Positions 9,704-21,541 of a stretch of 64,000 nucleotides of DNA are shown one piece after another. A program made the position numbers and the translations under genes. The stretch's first letter is position 1; each line of letters starts with the position of its first letter. The notes below the pieces were generated by a model, which searched no databases, was not told where the DNA came from, and saw only the letters and a list, made by a program, of their open reading frames with translations. The DNA is from Drosophila pseudoobscura (Eukaryota > Arthropoda > Insecta > Diptera > Drosophilidae): the NCBI RefSeq assembly GCF_009870125.1, contig NC_046683.1, forward strand, positions 52,653,869-52,717,868. Reading direction: 5' to 3'.

Positions 9704-12700
9704 TCAACTCAGATCGACATCGCTGAACCCGTCATTGTCTTTCTTAATTGAGCGGTCTTCAGTGTCTTTTGGCTTAGCTGCTTCCGAGGATGAAGATGCG
9801 GAGGCGGAACCGGAAGAGACCCTACCCTTACCGTTTTCATCTGTGCTGCCATTGCGCTGCAGGAACATCTGAACGGAGACATGGACAACGAATATGATGA
9901 AGGCGGCAATGCCGAAGATCTCGAAAGTGGTTCGAGGATCGGCGTTGAATAGTATGCCACCAATCAGGCTTCCCATGGAGACGCCAACGCCCTCGAATAT
10001 AGCACCAACCAGACTCTGTAGAAGGCAGTGGAGTGTTAGAACCATTTCTGACCACAATGATCGATTGTACGTACCTGCATGGTTGCCTCAGTGCCGGGTG
10101 GCGCAACAATGCTGGCATAGGAGGCCATGGTGGCGTAGAACAAGCCAAAGGTGACGCCATTTAGCAGCTCTATGGGCAGTATGTACCAGGGGTTCTGCAG
10201 CATAGAGTACAAAATGAAGCGCACCCCGAAGCCGAAGAGCACCAGGCTCATGGCATTCACGTGTCCGATCCGCTTCAGTATCCAGCCCGACAAGAAGAAG
10301 AACGGCAGTTCGCCGCCAAAGCATTGGATGGCCATGACAAGGCCTTGCAGTGTCTTGATGGAGGTGCCGCATCCCATGAACTGCTTGTCCAGAATCTCCA
10401 GATACATGAGTAAAAAGTTCCAGATCAGCGCCGTGCCGAAGCCAATGGCCACGCACCACAGAAAGAAGATCACACAGCGCAGAGAGAGGAACATCTGGCC
10501 AACATCCTTCACTATGTTGGAAGACAAGTGTGTTTGGGTGACCTGGAATAGAGAAAGGATCGTTAGAAACGGATCTATACGGGGGAGACTGAAACTCACC
10601 TTCAACTTTGAGGAGGCAAGGACGTCGAAGCCCATTATGACTAGCGCCATCCAGAACACAGCCGTGTAGTTCTTGTTCACATTGTCGACCGACATGTGGT
10701 CCACCAGGACGCCAGCAAGTAGCGCAAAGATTCCCCATCCAAGCGAGCCGCACAGCCGCTGCTTCCCATACAGATGATGGCGTTCGCCCAGGATGCCAAA
10801 GCAAATGGCATCGCCAATGCTCACCACCACTGCCATGCCGATCCAGCTCATTATCAACATGCCGAAGAAGAACCAGAACTGGGGCTGAGCCATTGCGCTT
10901 CGCGTGTCAATCACTGGACTTTCAGAGAGTTGCTCCTTCAGGTAGTCGTCGTGGCAGTCCATGCGGCAGCTGGCGTTGAAGTACTGCTTTCCCGCCGGAC
11001 AATAGAGCGGTACGCTTTGGCCTGCAATTACGCCATGATCTTGTGGAACCATGAAGAACAGGCAATCACCTTCCTCGACAACGTCCTTCATGTTGATGCT
11101 AGTGCCGAAGTCCAGCTGCGGATTGGTGCGATTCGCCGCACAGTTTTCCGTTTGATTCTTCAGCCAGTCCTCGCACACAATGTCCCACATGTAGGGCTGG
11201 GCATCGCACTCCAAGTCGCAGGCGAGTGTCCGATTTCCGTAGAACGACTCCATATTCTTCTCCACGCACGCACCGTGCTCGGAGCAATGCCTAATGCTCG
11301 ACACGCCTGCATGGCAATGGAACTGGACCTCAGGCAGGGGCTTGTCTATGCCGGGTACAAACATGATCAAAAAGAACGCGATACCAGTGATCACTTGTCC
11401 ACAGAGGAATAGCAATCGATGGCGATGGTAGCTGCAATGGGAATTGAGATACTTGTTAGTTGTTACCGAGTCAACGAAAGGAAAAGTTTCTCTTTTTACC
11501 GATCTGCAAGGTAGCCAAAGAGCGGCTTTGCCAGCATTCCAATTATGGGCAATATCATGTACATTGTCCCCACCACCACCGGGGAATAGCCCAGCTGGTG
11601 GGCCAAAGTCGGCATGAAGGGTACCACGGGTGCGGTGCCTGGAACGAGAACATCAGAACAGATAGTGAAATAGGAACAGAGCCAAATATCATAAGTGATT
11701 AGCGATTGGTGGAGGGAAGAGATGTGTGTCGGAGCTGATAAGTAATTCCTAATCTACATAGGCGTATTCATATTTATGCAGCTAAACCTGATATTCTATG
11801 TACATATTGCCTGTACGGCCATGTAGGGCGGCGTAAACGGGTGTTTGCTCGCATGTTTGATAAGAAAAGTGCACCGTAAACAAGTGGAATTAGACAGGCG
11901 TCTGCCGTTTGTCGTTTATTTCGTCGAAGTGGAATTAAATGTTAATTGAATTAAAAAAGTAAAAGCGAAACATTAATTGCTGAAAGTGGTTCGGCTGTCG
12001 ACGGGTCTTAACTTTTAAATGGGCATCGAATGGGATGGGCGCACACGCCAGCGACAGGCGACAGGCGACAGGGACAGCGGCTGTCCACTCTCATTGCCCT
12101 GCCCTACCTCGACACAATTGGCGTTTTCCGTGTGGCCTGGCCTATACTTTTGAAATAGTAGACAGTAGACAGTTTTGCGGTGTTTATTTCCCATTTGGGA
12201 GGAATGTTATCATCGCCTGTCTGTGTTTACCCCACAAGAGAGTATACTAATTTTAGTGAACTTTTTTGTTCGCACGTACAGAATAACCATAAAAGATAAC
12301 CATCAAGATGGCATCAACCTCTCTACCAAAGAATTTTGGAACTGGAGTTGATGGATCGGCTCTCTATCATTGTCGCATATATTTAAAGCAATCGACTGTC
12401 AATTAGTCACATTTATTGCTTAGATCAGAGTGGAATTTCTTTCCACAGTTTTTATACCATGTGTCTGTCCCCAAAGAACGCAACTGGTCTGCGTATACTC
12501 TGATTGAATAGCGTGATTCCAATCGAACGAAACGCTCTCACTTTCGCAGTAGAACGAAGCGTTCTTCATCAGATATTAATCAAATATAGAGCAATATGCA
12601 TTAGCTTATCGGGAAAGGAGAACGTTAACCGTTGTTTAGTGGACAATCTGTTTGCTCTGACAAGTGCGCTATCACGCTACTTGGCCTGCCTTATCTGCAC

Positions 12701-12940
12701 TTTGGCCGCGAGGTTCAATGTGACTTTTACCCTTCCAAAATCTGAATTCCGCATGACAGGGGCCTTGTATGCGCGGGAGCACCTGTCGCTTGGCAGCATA
12801 CTACTTAAATTAATGACTATCTGACTTTTGGGGGATGTTAATGGGTTAAGTGGGACAGGGCGGGATGGCCACTCACCGGCATTAAACAGAAAGTAATGCG
12901 CCTTCATAGGCAGCAGCTCCTTATCGATGTTCGGCTTCAT
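9704..12940 (-). CDS. Major facilitator superfamily transporter, MFSD6-like
   Basis: Five exons on the minus strand (12877-12940, 11500-11638, 10600-11431, 10075-10542, 9704-10015) join in frame to 604 residues. The start MKPNIDKELLPMKAHYF and the following TAPVVPFMPTLAHQLGYS match the first helix and loop of the MFSD6 branch, where the N-terminus reads similarly. PLFGYLADRY is the MFS loop 2-3 motif. A large luminal or extracellular loop between about residues 95 and 205 has some ten cysteines and N-glycosylation sites (NRT, NQT, NAS), typical of this branch. Further helices follow, and the C-terminus is a hydrophilic Ser-rich acidic tail ending FSDVDLS. About twelve membrane segments are expected. 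The substrate is unknown; vertebrate MFSD6 has been reported as an MHC class I receptor, which cannot be its job in flies. The first intron is 1.2 kb. Confidence 0.88.
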
Positions 12941-14030
12941 TTTGGCTTAATTATGCTCGAGCTCGAACCAGCCGCTATCGAAGATCAATACTAATTGCGT
13001 GTTATTGAAATCGTCGATTGGATTGATTGGAACTCGGGTTCTCGTTTCCAGCGCGATGAGAATAGTATTACCCGGGCATAAACATTTACTTATGTACGTG
13101 CTTATATACGACGATAGTTGGATTCACTCTATGCACTGGTGTGAGTGAGCGCGATCACGTTTCTCGAACTCCAATTGGATATAGCTGCATCAGCATTTAA
13201 TGTCTCTGATGGAACTGCAGCACTTATCACCAACCGCTTTTATAATACTTTGGGAACTCTCACATTTCCATTTTCCTAAGGCTCATGCACGCCGCACCAC
13301 GAGTAAGTGTCAGGTCAGTCGCGTTCGGCAAGAAAAATACAAGTGGCCGGAGTTTCAGCAGCTTTGTATATCGCATCTGCTTTCACGGACCCGTGCAAAT
13401 GTGCATAGGTTCTCGTCGTCTATCCGCTTATCTGCGGCACGTTATTTGTTGTAAGCTGGATAATACGCCCACCACCGAACATGACCAGGGCTGGCCGACT
13501 TTATTTGCAGAAAAATCAAAATAGAATTTAAAAATAAACCAAAATAGCAAACAAACAGCTGATTAGGGGTGGGAGATATCGCACACTTGATAGGTTCTAA
13601 TTGTTCTAGCCGTTTCGATACGTTACCTATCGGTCGTAGCAGAAGAGAAATTGAAAATTATCGGTTTTAAAAATTAAAGTATTCTTTCGTTTTTATGCTT
13701 ACAACCCTCACAATGCTGACTCAATTAACGACGGTGTTCTAGTCAAAAGAGTATCTTAAACAGTTCTAAGGAATTTTTACACTGTTGAACTTTTTGTTTC
13801 AAAATGAAAGCAAAAGAAAGAGGTTTATTTTAGGTCAACCTCTGCTTTGCAGCAGACAAAATTCTTGCTAGCAAGGTATATGTATATTTCAGGAATTTAC
13901 AAACAAATTTATGGTGATTTTGTACAATTTTTTAGTGAAACTACTGAACTTAAAGCTACAATGATACTATGCTTGTAAAGTATAGGGACAGAGAGGTAGA
14001 AGGGAAACATTTCAAGTGCTGCAAGTGCAC
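12941..14030. other. Region upstream of the MFSD6-like gene, down to the TfIIE-alpha 3' end
   Basis: Both flanking genes are on the minus strand. It should contain the 5' UTR and promoter of the transporter gene and the 3' UTR of TfIIE-alpha. A TATCG-containing stretch at 13575-13640 (ATATCGCACACTTGATAG and ACCTATCGG) is the best promoter candidate. The ORFs at 13200-13524 show no family features. Confidence 0.4.
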
Positions 14031-15380
14031 TTAGTCGTAGATGTGACTGTAGTGCTGCTGGTAGACGTGTATATAGTTCTCCTTCTCCTGCGGCGTCATT
14101 TGGGCTATCAGCTTGTCATCTAGCTGATCCAGGGGATGGGGCCGTCCGGCAACCGAAACAGTAGGTACATCGTCGGCTTCCTCCTCAGAGTCCGAGTTGC
14201 TGTAGTTTTCGAAGTCTAGATCGGCTGCAAGTAAATTTTACAATAGAATTCAACCTGAATCTGTGTTTAGAAAAAAGCACTTACGTATCTTGGCGTTATC
14301 AATGTCCTTCTCGTCGTCACTGGAATCGCTCGAGTTTGCATTCGATGAGTTGACGCGCATACCCTTCATGTGTGGCTCCTTCTGGCCGGGCTGCTTTTCA
14401 TGCTGCAGCAGCACAGACATAATATCCTCGTTTTCCTTCCTGTTCCGGTGTCCGGATGTGCTCGACGTTGGGCCAACATCCTGTAGAGCCCCATCCGCCG
14501 CATCCGCATCGGTTATCACAGTGCTCTCCGTCATCCAAATGGGTCGCGACTTGCGCTCAACGACATTGTCGGACGTATCATCACCGCCAATGGTCACATC
14601 AACACGCGTCTCCTCAACGGCAAAGCCTTGGTTCCTCGTCGCTTCGCCGGACCACTGCATGCTGTCGGGTCGCAGGGCATTCGGTTTCGTAATACCACGT
14701 ATCGTGTCAATGTCCACCGGCTCTGGTTCGAGGACTTCCGGTGCCAGCTTGATGCCCTCCACCTCACGCAGCAGATCGTAGAGTGGCTGCAGTTGCTCGT
14801 TAAAGTGGGCCAGCATCAGGCGCGAGTCCTTCTTTGGCATGGCCGCACTGTCCTCCTCTACCGAGCTGCCGCAGTACGTGCAGCGAAATTCCAGCGTGGC
14901 CATGTCGAACAGCTGGTCCGCCTCGAGATCCGTGAACGTCTTCGAGCACATCGAGCACTTGAAGCTGGCCCGGCTGGTCGCATCCCGTTCCTCTGTCTCC
15001 ATACGCTTCCGCATCAGGTCCAGCTTGTACTTAACAACGTTGACAAATGTCTTGTAGTTGATAAAGTAGTAGTTGACCTTTTGCGCCTTTCCGTCCGGCC
15101 CCGTCTCCATTTTCAGCCGGATCTGGATGAATTTGTCGGTGCGCAGCGTGGTGATGCGCGCTCGAAGCTGCTTCTTCTCGAACCGCAGCAGCTCGCCAAT
15201 GTCATCCTCCTTCATGCAGGGGTTCCGCACCAGCATGTCGATGATCAGGGCATCTTCCAGCGAGTAGAATCCCCGCACTACCAGCCGTGCCAGTTGCTTA
15301 AGACTGCTGGGGACCTCGGTGACATAGCGAACTTCTTTGGCCGGTGCTGCGTTCGATGCAGCAGCTGACGTCGACGACAT
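14031..15380 (-). CDS. TfIIEalpha: General transcription factor IIE, alpha subunit
   Basis: Two exons (14285-15380 and 14031-14224) separated by a 60-base intron, phase 1, encode 429 residues, the expected length. TFIIE-alpha joins the RNA polymerase II preinitiation complex, recruits TFIIH and stimulates its helicase and kinase. The N-terminal half has the extended winged helix (about residues 25-110, with LARLVVRGFYSLEDALIIDM and ELLRFEKKQLR) and a C4 zinc ribbon with cysteines 142, 145, 167 and 170 (CSMC and CTYC). The middle is low complexity. The C-terminal acidic segment (NSDSEEEADDVP and flanks), which in other species binds the p62/Tfb1 subunit of TFIIH, spans the end of exon 1 and exon 2, and the protein ends YSHIYD. 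ATG at 15380 is the first in frame. Confidence 0.98.
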
Positions 15381-15659
15381 GTCGTGAATATACCAACGCC
15401 TGTGGTGCTAGCTATTGCTATTGCAACCACGCGCTTCGCCCCGTTTTCCGCTCAACCGCAGGAGGCGTCAATATCGTTACGGGCAGCTCACCGTGTACCT
15501 ACGATCGTCATTTGTTAATCGTTTCGAAGCCATATGGTACTTTTTGCTATCCTATTTACCTTGTTTCACTAGTGGTTTGTTTTTTTTTTTAATTTTACAA
15601 ATTCTTCAGCTGTTTCTTCGATGCGTTTGCATGGAATTTTTAGATGTTATTTATCCTGT

Positions 15660-15686
15660 AACCGGTGTGACCACAGATTATCGATA
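15660..15686. promoter_or_regulatory. Motif-1-like and DRE promoter elements upstream of TfIIE-alpha
   Basis: GGTGTGACC (15664-15672), matching the core of fly promoter Motif 1 (M1BP site, GGTCACAC in the other sense), is followed by a perfect TATCGATA DRE at 15679-15686. They lie about 290 bases upstream of the TfIIE-alpha ATG, which suits its promoter. They also form the left edge of the inverted-end repeat described next. Confidence 0.55.
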
Positions 15687-16613
15687 TAGTCTGACCCTCA
15701 GAAATATACCGAAACCATGTCACAAATTTGAAAATATACCGTAAATATGCTGGCGAATTATTGTATTCAAGCTGCATCATATTCCTCGTTTTTGATATTC
15801 GGTCGAATATTGCTAGCTAGCTCAGCCCTGAAATCAAAATTGTATTCCTACAAGACTGGTTAAACTTAAATTTGTTTTCATCTTTATTGCATAAAATAAG
15901 GTTTAAGCAAAAACGGTCAACAACAATTTCCACTAAATTAATGTCCTTACATGAGAACTACACGTTAACTACACATTTCCTACATATTGACTACATTTGT
16001 ATGTAATTACCAAAAGCGACACCTGAAGAGTTGGTTAAAGTACCTGAAGTACGTTTCAAAAAATGTTGTCCGTTTTTTCATATAAGCACCATGGAAGCAC
16101 CAGTGTGAAAAATCTCCGTTATCCACTTTTTGACATGCATTTTTTCCCGAGATTTGTGAAAAATTTGAATTTTCAACGTCAAACGATCTCTGCTTTGGAC
16201 AAGTGGGTGGACTCACGTCCATAAAGCGTCTTAAAATATACTGGAATATACCTGAAAATACTATGAAAAGTATCAGTGTGACCTCGGACTTCGTGATAAA
16301 GTATACGGTCTGAAAATCAGAAATATACCAAAATATATACCTAAGGAAAATCGAGCTAAGCCCACTTAATCCCCCTCCATTTAAGCACGTGCACAACTTT
16401 CTGTGTGTATTTTGACCTCGAAATTGAGTTAATGATAGATTTACGGTATATTGGTATATAGTGGTATATTATTATCAGTGTCATCAATCTATTAAATTAG
16501 CATTCATATCCTCGTCACTGATTCACTTTAAATGAATTTCTATTTAGCGCGTATATTTGCGGTATATTTCGGTACATTTCTGAGGGTCAGACGGTATATT
16601 TGATCGATAAATA
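15679..16613. repeat. AT-rich repeat with inverted ends and many AATATACC units
   Basis: The left end reads TATCGATATAGTCTGACCCT followed by CAGAAATATACCG; the right end (16565-16613), reverse complemented, reads TTATCGATCAAATATACCG then TCTGACCCTCAGAAATGTACCG. These are inverted copies of about 30 bases with one inserted TATACC unit. Inside are more AAATATACC units (for example 16239-16345) and a second Motif-1-like CAGTGTGACC at 16272. The left 180 bases (15693-15870) are clearly related to 62840-63030. A minus-strand frame of about 70 codons (16007-16220) with five cysteines lies in the middle and ends RCRFW. I read this as a member of a dispersed fly repeat family, not as a protein gene. 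Confidence 0.65.
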
Positions 16614-19600
16614 AACTCATGAACGCGGACATGTTTGAGCATTCGGTTCGATGATGATTGCGTTTCCATACAAAAATCAGCGTCAAGCCCCAACTAGAGA
16701 GTCTTTTTCCGTTAGCAATTTAAATAAGAACTGCGAGTGGCCGGAACAACAACAAAAGCGTCCGAGTGTTGAATTTATAAACAAAAAATAAATATTTTTT
16801 TTACCAAAATCTGTTGCAGCGCTGAATAAAAAACAGAGAGAGTGCAAACCCAATCGGGTATTTTTTTTTAATCCCACGGCGCCCACAGCACCGACTTTTA
16901 CGGACCAACAAGAAAGAGCGTGCCAACTGTTTTTGTTTTTTTTTGCGCTTCGTGTCTCTCTGGTTTTGCTCTGCCGTTCGTGGGCTTTCCCTCGGTGGAA
17001 ATTCGGTTTTCCGTGCGTTGTTTGTTGCCATCCATCGGTCGTCGCGGAGTGCAACTACGGAATACGGAATACGGAAAGCGAGTACGAAGCGGATTCGAAA
17101 GCAAAACAGCAAGCGCCAAGAGGAAGCGAGAAACGCGGCGACAAATTGATTTTTTTTCGTGCGAGGACGGGAAAAGTGAAGAGAGTTCAAAAATTACATA
17201 AAGAAGGAGACAAAGAGAAGGTTCGTTTCGTCCTACCAGCCCGCCCCCCATCTCGGGGAAAGCACATCAATTTAGATTAAAGTTTCATAAAAGTGCTTCT
17301 GCAAACGCATTTTTTTGGGCCGTCGCACGTGATTTGTTTTTCGCTTTCCTTCATTTTCACCATCCACATCCATCCACCAAATCTTCGCTTGGGTGTCGGT
17401 CCCACCCCTGTCCAGGGAGAGCCGGTCGCCACCAACCACCCTCATCCACCCGCAGCGGACTGCCGCCCGCGCCCGCGCCCGTGCCCGCTCGTCTGTGATG
17501 TCATTCCACGGACCAGCGACATCTAAATATTGCGTATATCTAGTACATACATACATCCTCGTGCATACATAATAATAATGGTCTTAGACATCCTGGCGCG
17601 TCCTCCCCATGCGAGCCTACGTATGGTGGGGCGCATTGGTAAATCGTTTAGTTCTTTGCATAACCCTTGAGCAGCCATGTACAATATATGTTACATGGAA
17701 AGGAATGCACATGCCTTGTGTGGGGTATATAATGTGATACATCGTATGTACTACGACTACACGGACGACTCTACAAATCAGGTCAAAGTTGCATAGTTTG
17801 ACCCAGATCCGAGCACTGACTGACGTACAGAATGGCTTATGGGCCACCGACTGCGACTTGAATGGGAACCGTAATTGGAATGGCGGATTACCTTGCAACA
17901 GAGTAAGAAGGGCGAAAGATTGTACTTCAGGACAACCGGGTCCCCCCCTCCACCATAAGCTCTCCTTCTCGTCGGAATCTTTGGCTGTCGATCAGGAAAT
18001 CAGTTTTTAGAAGGTTCTCATCCTCAGTCTGTGGCTGCCTGTGCCTGCCCCCTGTTCTAGGGTATCTTCAACACAAATAAATGTGTCTCTGCCATGTCTC
18101 CCCTTTGGACAAATACATATTTAACGATGCTACTCGATCTTAGTATGTTCCTTTTCAATACCTTTTAAAGTTTTACACGTCCTGCTTAGGGTATAACCAA
18201 TCCTCGGAGCCATAGTTTATATCTATAGAATATACCATTCCATGAGTTCGAAAGTAGCCTTGGGTTGTCCCATCTTTACATTTGATGCTGTTGAACAAAG
18301 AATTGGCACCGCTAGTCGCAGTAGTAGCCCTGGGACATTGGATTGCCCCGTCCGTAGATAGCCCAAGGTGTTTACTGTTCGAGTGTTCGAGTGTGTCCAG
18401 AGTTTTTTGCAGTTCATGTGTTTTGTTCGTCTCGTTCGGACTCCCACTCTGATTCGCACTCCAGCTGGCGAAAGTGTGGAGGCAGTCAACACTGAACTTG
18501 GGGGAAAGAAAGCCCTGGCCAAAACGGCAGGCCCACAGCTGGGAGCAGGCGAAAATATCGACGTGTTTCATCCGGGAGGGGGCAGTGAGGGGCAGTGAGG
18601 GGGGATGTGTTACTGCTGCGAGCATTTTTCCTTTGTTTTGGGCGAGTGTTCGCTGCTCGGATCAGAGCCCAAATGGGCTTGAAACAACGGGGACGAAAAT
18701 CGATAATGCTACCCCTGGCAGCACGCACGGGCACGGACTCCCGGGCTGCGTTGCCAGGGAATGGGAAGGGGAGTGGGAATGAGAATAGAGTGGAATGTGG
18801 AGCAGCAGGCCCTGACAGAGAGCAGCGATTTAAAGCGTGTGGTAGTTACCGTTGTCGAGTGGCAGAGGGAGTGGGGCGTGGGGCGTGGGCGTGGGCTGGG
18901 AGGGTGGCTCACAATCCAAGCTGAAACACAGTTACGAAAATAGACACAGAGCTCAAGCTGCTGCTGCTGGAAAAGCGCCTCACAGTGGAAGCCCAATTTT
19001 GCCTGCTGCGCCGCGGAAAACCCTGCAGAGAGAGATAGAGCGGAAAAGTTTGCTCCAACGTCATGGTGCACGTTGCAATAGAAGTCTGGCAGTAGAAGCA
19101 CTTTCCGGAGGCTTAATTAAATTACTTGCTTAGTTTGTAATTAAACATTTTAAGGGAAGCGCCAAGAGGTTGTTGCAGGCTCCAAAGTTTGCTTGAAAAA
19201 CACACACAATATGCCTGGTCATGTACACGGAATGCATTTTGTTCTTGCCCTCTAGGGCCACCCAGAGCCAGCCCCGGTGCAAGTCTGGGGTCAAACAGCA
19301 ATGCGCACCGTGATTCTGGAGCAATAATCGGATAAAATTAGAAAGAAATCCTTGGTCAATGGATGCCTAACGTAATAAGCGCTACCAAATCTATTCAATT
19401 ATCACCCAAAGTGAGTTGTAATTTGGTAAAATTACCCAGACGATTCACACTCAACCGTTGAGATTGGCTCCTCCACTGCTTCTGTCTGTGAAGGGAGCTT
19501 CTTTGATTTGGCAATGTCAAGGGGGAGGAGGAGGATTGTGTAACTTGTAGCCAACGGAGGGGAGGGGAGGGGAGAAGAAAGCAGAAGCTCCGCGTTGCTT

Positions 19601-21032
19601 GGATAATGCCAACTTTTGGCTGTCGTGGCACACAATTTGTACGAGTATTTGCATTTGTCGCACAATCAAATCTCGACAATAAAAGGCCTCGTCAACGGAA
19701 GGGATAAGTACGAGTTGCAGACGAGTCCGCCCCAGGCCGAATGATGTATGCTCTTGGCGCCACGCAAAGCAGGCCGTCGGATGGGTCCGGCGAGAAGCAG
19801 TCCCCGAGCATAGGGTGCACTCGGACCCGGGAAAACCCGGCGGAAACGACAGACAAAGCCCAGCCAATGTCGCTGCTGGCACGCCCACGGGGCGGACAGA
19901 TTACTGCCCTTTGTCTGTGGCCATGTCCCAGCGGAAAGCCGCTCCACTTGCTCCAAGATGATGCAGCGAAGCGAACCAACGATAAGCGCTTTGTCAAGGC
20001 CCACCTTGAGTCCCGTCCTGCACCGGTCCACGGAACTGAGCGAGGACGAGCCTGAATCGGCATCCTTGTCGCTTATGGCAATTAAGTTCTGCTGACAGAA
20101 ATAGGCATAATAGCCGCAGTTTGAGGGCAGATCCGTAGTTGAGTACGGACGACCTTCTGGTAGATAGACACCCGATGCTGGAGTTTAAAGTTTTCGAATA
20201 GATTTCGTTGAAAGTTGGGCCCAAGCAGGCGTCAAAGATTACGATTTAAAAATTCCCAAAGCTCAAAGTTCCCGCTGTAAGTCCTTAAAAGTCTCGACTC
20301 CTGCACACTCCGTCCACCAGGAGCCTCATGTTTGAAGGATTTACAACTTCCGTTGCGAAATCGCAAACCATAAGGCATGAGGCATAGGGCATGAGGCATG
20401 GGGCATGGGGCACATTACCTTGGCTTAGTTCGGGGCTGCAGTTGGAAACATTGTACGCTTTATCGTAGAACTTTTTGCAGCCACAACACAATCGCAATCG
20501 TCAATAGGGGGGCAGTCGAGGTCGGAGGTTATTGGTTGCACGCTAAACCCACGAAAGTGTGCCATAAATCTGCTCTGTTTTTGAGGGAAAGCCAAAGCCA
20601 ACTCGTGTAGCTGTGGGCCTGGTCAGGTGAATCGGTTAGCAGCCATTTTGGGTCCCCTTTTAATCCCTCAGTTGAAGGGAAAAGAAAGCTGAAGCATATG
20701 GCTTTTAATCGCCAGCTCAGGGAAGATGTGTACAACGACAAGGAAACCCTTTTTAAGCTCTCGTTTCAACTCTTTTCTTTTCAGGTGGACCTCGTAATTG
20801 CAGGTGAAAGAGGGTCAACGAGGTCACGCGGAGGACTTGTTCCAGCATGCACGTCGTATACGTGATGTAAGAGAGAAGGCAGAAAATCAAGAGTACGAGA
20901 CAGAAAGAGAGAAACAGTAGAACGGAGGAGCGAGTGGAGCGAGAGGAGCGTGAGGAGCGAGAGGAGCCAGAGGAGCTAGAGGCACGGAGAGGGAGCAGCA
21001 GGGAAGGCAAAGTGAATCTCTTCCAGAGCACA
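16614..21032 (+). other. Upstream region and 5' UTR of the FBXL16-like gene
   Basis: No coding gene is supported here. A GC-richer stretch at 16980-17590 looks like a long first 5' UTR exon. The last UTR exon begins at 20785 after the acceptor TCTTTTCTTTTCAG (ending 20784). Within it a seven-codon upstream ORF (20847-20870, start ATGCAC) ends 162 bases before the main start, followed by a GAG-rich purine tract (20925-21000) that is open in the main frame but has no ATG. The span between is presumed first intron, rich in simple sequence. Confidence 0.45.
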
Positions 21033-21509
21033 ATGTCATCGATCTCGGCCCAGGGCGTGGTCGAGCGGGCCTCTGCCGAACTATCGAAACGCATCAACGG
21101 TCTGGGACTCCGATCAAAGCACCACCACAGCAGCGGCAGCGGCAGCGGCAGTGCCAGTGGCGACGGCGCCTCCTCCAATTCCACGTCCAGCACGACCGCG
21201 TCCAGCGGCAAGACCTCGGTGATGGAGCGCGTCACGAACGCCCTTTGTGGCGGTGGCAACTCCAATGCCAACGCCAACGCCAACTCCAATTCCAATTCCA
21301 GCAGCGGCAGCGGCAGCAACACCTCCTCTGCGGCAGCAGCAGCCGCCACTGCCGCGAGTAATGCCAATGCCCCGCCCACCCCCGACAAGCCATCGCGGGG
21401 CAGCCAGAGTCCCGGCACCGTCGCACCACAGCCGCAGCCGCTGGTGCCACCGCCGGCCAGTAGCGTGCCGGCAACGCTCAACCCGACCTCGACCGCGGCC
21501 CTCCTCATG

Positions 21510-21541
<32 letters not shown>

